From Candidatus Zymogenaceae bacterium (GTDB lineage Bacteria; Desulfobacterota; Zymogenia; Zymogenales; Zymogenaceae), in the NCBI GenBank assembly GCA_016933535.1, contig JAFGAS010000052.1, forward strand, positions 88,757 through 152,756: a stretch of 64,000 nucleotides of DNA. Direction: 5' to 3'. Made by a program: the position numbers and the translations under genes. A model generated the notes under the pieces. That model worked only from the letters and a program-made list of their open reading frames with translations, searched no databases and was not told the DNA's origin. Positions 61,885-64,000 of this stretch are shown one piece after another. Position 1 is the first letter of the stretch, and each line of letters begins with the position of its first letter.

Positions 61885-63124
61885 GAACGATCCCCTTTTC
61901 GGTGTATCTTCCGTAGATGACAGAGGTGTTATTGCCGCCGAAGGCAAACGAGTTGGAAAGCACGATGGATAGCTGTTTCCTTCTGGATCGGCCGGGTACG
62001 TAGTCGAGGTCGCACTCCGGATCGGGCTTTGAGAGGTGAATGGTCGGCGGGATAAAGCCATTGATTATAGCAAGAATACAGGCGATCCCTTCCAGCGCCC
62101 CCGCGGCTCCCAGGGTGTGGGCGATCATCGACTTGGTCGACGAGACCGGTATGTCATAGGCCCGCTTTTCAAACAGCGTCTTGATTCCCCGGGTCTCGGC
62201 CGCGTCGTTGGTGGGGGTGGCGGTGCCGTGGGCGTTGATATACTCTATTTGTTCCTTGGCCACCCCGGCGTCCAAGAGCGCCGCCTCCATCGCCCTGATC
62301 GATCCGGACGCCTCCGGATCGGGGGAGGTCATGTGGTGAGAGTCGCAGGTCACGCCGTATCCGAGGACTTCGCCGAGGATCCGGGCCCCCCGGGCCGATG
62401 AGTGGGCGAGAGACTCCAGGATGAATATCCCCGCCCCTTCCCCGAGGGAGAGGCCCTGCCGGTCTTTATCGAAGGGTTTGCAGTATTCAGGGTCAACCGA
62501 GCGCAGCGAATTGAAGGCGCCGTATATAATTCGGGAGAGCGGCTCGGTGCCCCCGGCGATCATAATGTCGGCCCTCCCGCTCTTGATCTGGTCAGCGGCA
62601 AAACCAACGGCCGTGGCGCCGGAGGAGCAGGCGGTCATGAAGGTGGTCTTGGGCCCGAAAAGGCCGAGGCCCGATGCGATATGATCGCCCGACGAGGCGC
62701 AGAAGAGCGACGAGAGCGGCGAAAAACGGGTTCCTTCTCTTCCTTTTTTCACGTACGATTCGAAGAACGTCTCCCCCTCGAACATCCCCCCGGCGCCCCC
62801 GCCGATTGAGATGCCGGTCGTATCGCAGAGGGATTCGGGAAACGGGAAGAGCCCGGCCTGTTCGAGGGCCTGGACGGCGGCCGCCATTGCCAGGAGATCG
62901 GAACGGGACATACGCTTGAGCGTAAAAGACGAAGGGATCATTTCGTGTGGATAAAAATCCCTGACTTCCCCCCCGGTTTTTGTTCGATGGGCGGAGGTGT
63001 CGAAGATCGTGATGGGGCCGATTCCACACACGCCGTTTTCCAGGGCACCGGCATATTCGTCGGGATTCTTTGCTATTGCGTTTACTGTCCCCATTCCCGT
63101 GATGACGACCCGGTTTCGTTTCAT
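61877..63124 (-). CDS. Active beta-ketoacyl-ACP synthase (KS-alpha, FabF-like)
   Basis: A 415-aa ketosynthase with an intact catalytic triad: Cys166 in TACSSGATAVG, His299 in NAHGTATPTND and His336 in SMIAHTLGAAGA, with Lys331. It condenses acyl chains with malonyl-ACP. The next gene is a KS homologue lacking all catalytic residues, and the coding regions overlap, so a KS/CLF-type heterodimer is likely. No ACP, ketoreductase or acyltransferase is visible in the window. Housekeeping FabF is an alternative but does not explain the partner. Confidence 0.88.
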   Translation of the reverse strand: MKRNRVVITGMGTVNAIAKNPDEYAGALENGVCGIGPITIFDTSAHRTKTGGEVRDFYPHEMIPSSFTLKRMSRSDLLAMAAAVQALEQAGLFPFPESLCDTTGISIGGGAGGMFEGETFFESYVKKGREGTRFSPLSSLFCASSGDHIASGLGLFGPKTTFMTACSSGATAVGFAADQIKSGRADIMIAGGTEPLSRIIYGAFNSLRSVDPEYCKPFDKDRQGLSLGEGAGIFILESLAHSSARGARILGEVLGYGVTCDSHHMTSPDPEASGSIRAMEAALLDAGVAKEQIEYINAHGTATPTNDAAETRGIKTLFEKRAYDIPVSSTKSMIAHTLGAAGALEGIACILAIINGFIPPTIHLSKPDPECDLDYVPGRSRRKQLSIVLSNSFAFGGNNTSVIYGRYTEKGIVHE

Positions 63125-63152
63125 GGCGCACCGATTCAGATAGTATTTTTTA

Positions 63153-63181
63153 AGTGTATCAATAATAGTCTATTATTTCAA
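63153..63181 (-). promoter_or_regulatory. Ketosynthase promoter with palindromic operator in the spacer
   Basis: On the minus strand TTGAAA (63181-63176), 17-nt spacer and TACACT (63158-63153), 29 bases before the KS ATG. AATAATAG-T-CTATTATT (63161-63177), a perfect 8-1-8 dyad, fills the spacer and touches the -35. AGTGATATCACT (63193-63204), a perfect 12-bp palindrome, lies just upstream. Both are plausible repressor sites. Confidence 0.65.
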
Positions 63182-63534
63182 CGAAAAATATGAGTGATAT
63201 CACTATAACGCGATTTATGTGGAATGAACGGAGAGGAAGAAAATCGGGTTTCGGCTAATGGTGGAACATTTGGATTAAGAGGACATCGGGTCGCTGTCCG
63301 TCCGTATAATCACCGGCGGTTTGGGTGCTATCGTCGGTCGCCGGATTGTTGCGGGAGCGGGGATTCATATCGCGCGTCCCTATTGACGAGGGGAGTTTGT
63401 AAATAGTAGTCCGTAATGATACCGGCGGTTCGCGGGAATAATCGAGGCCGATAAGTGACCGATATAACGGTGTATTTAGGCTGTGTTCGGGAGACCTCCA
63501 AATAAGTACATCGCACAATAATCCCATATTTTCC

Positions 63535-63563
63535 TTGACATCTCCTGCATAAAGGGATATTCT
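63535..63563 (+). promoter_or_regulatory. Candidate rRNA promoter P1
   Basis: TTGACA (63535-63540), 17-nt spacer and TATTCT (63558-63563), about 300 bases before 16S. The stretch 63205-63534 to its left has no supported gene. Confidence 0.6.
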
Positions 63564-63694
63564 TAAAAATGTGCCGAAAGAAAGGCGGGGGAGGATTGAT
63601 TGTCGTTATTATGCGGCAGGTTGTCGGGATTGGAAGGGAAATGTTGGGAAGGGGATCGGGGGCACAAAAAAAATTGAATAAGGTGATTATTCTC

Positions 63695-63723
63695 TTGACA
63701 AAGGAATTATAGATCACTATAAT
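63695..63723 (+). promoter_or_regulatory. Candidate rRNA promoter P2, perfect consensus
   Basis: TTGACA (63695-63700), exactly 17 nt and TATAAT (63718-63723), about 140 bases before 16S and preceded by an A/T-rich stretch that could act as an UP element. The leader TCTTTGAGAACTGAATAG follows. Confidence 0.8.
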
Positions 63724-63864
63724 CGAAAAATTGTGAAAATGAGAAGCCTGATGTGGCTTTCTTTTGGGTCTTTGAGAACTGAATAGTGGGGATGGGAGCT
63801 TGTGGCGCACTATCGTCTTTTCTTTGTTAAAATGCAAGGCGGTTTTTCCGCTTTGGAACCAATT

Positions 63865-64000
<136 letters not shown>

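Overview
The window looks like a chromosomal segment of a GC-rich anaerobic bacterium of the Deltaproteobacteria/Desulfobacterota type. The first ~136 nt of a 16S rRNA gene at the right edge carry the bacterial 5' signature, and its GGACAAACGCTGGCGGCG-type start fits that group. The gene content agrees: a one-subunit SufBC system, rubredoxin, class II desulfoferrodoxin, ferritin and rubrerythrin-like proteins, a selenocysteine glutaredoxin, an archaeal-type PEP carboxylase, a Cam-type gamma carbonic anhydrase, a cysteine desulfidase-family protein and many acyl-CoA ligases. The taxonomic placement is inference. No phage, IS transposase or CRISPR array was found. Sigma-70-like promoters are unusually clear: several TTGACA/N17/TATAAT sites are perfect or nearly so.

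Layout. 0-13 kb: a partial URO-D family protein, Asp/Glu racemase, archaeal-type ppcA, a TPR protein, an SDR, RidA, GlpD, gamma carbonic anhydrase, Tex and a short acyl-CoA dehydrogenase homologue. 13-22 kb: a flavodoxin-ferredoxin protein, a methyltransferase, then a co-directional TPP enzyme / aldehyde dehydrogenase / IlvD-Edd dehydratase set, which could form a sugar-acid oxidation route, and a tandem flavodoxin-fold protein. 22-27 kb: a membrane metallophosphoesterase, a DUF255 thioredoxin-fold protein, a periplasmic molybdopterin protein, a BASS-like transporter and an HMA metallochaperone.

27-38 kb is the most coherent block: sufC, sufB, an FMN reductase-arsenate reductase fusion, rubredoxin, a glutaredoxin with in-frame UGA in place of the first active-site Cys (UPYC), a glutaredoxin-thioredoxin reductase fusion, DUF169, sfsA, tpx, a Tat-type Rieske protein, desulfoferrodoxin, ferritin, a rubrerythrin-like protein and two exported thioredoxin-fold proteins. 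It reads as an Fe-S assembly, thiol-redox and oxygen-defence island.

38-56 kb: acyl-CoA ligase, azlCD, a CPBP protease, an inverse-autotransporter gene split by a frameshift and preceded by the 3' remnant of a paralogue, corA, a cysteine desulfidase homologue, two secreted proteins, an amidohydrolase, a YbhN-type flippase homologue overlapping ribF, tRNA-Leu(CAG), hydrolases and a DUF89 phosphatase. 56-64 kb: a cluster of short palindromic repeats, two tandem acyl-CoA ligases, a ketosynthase pair in which one member keeps Cys-His-His and the other has lost all three (KS plus chain-length-factor-like partner), and a two-promoter rRNA leader.

Most ORF-track lines are antisense or out-of-frame shadows, including the 958-, 747-, 614- and 514-aa ORFs. 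Several start codons were moved from the ORF-track positions on ribosome-binding-site evidence.
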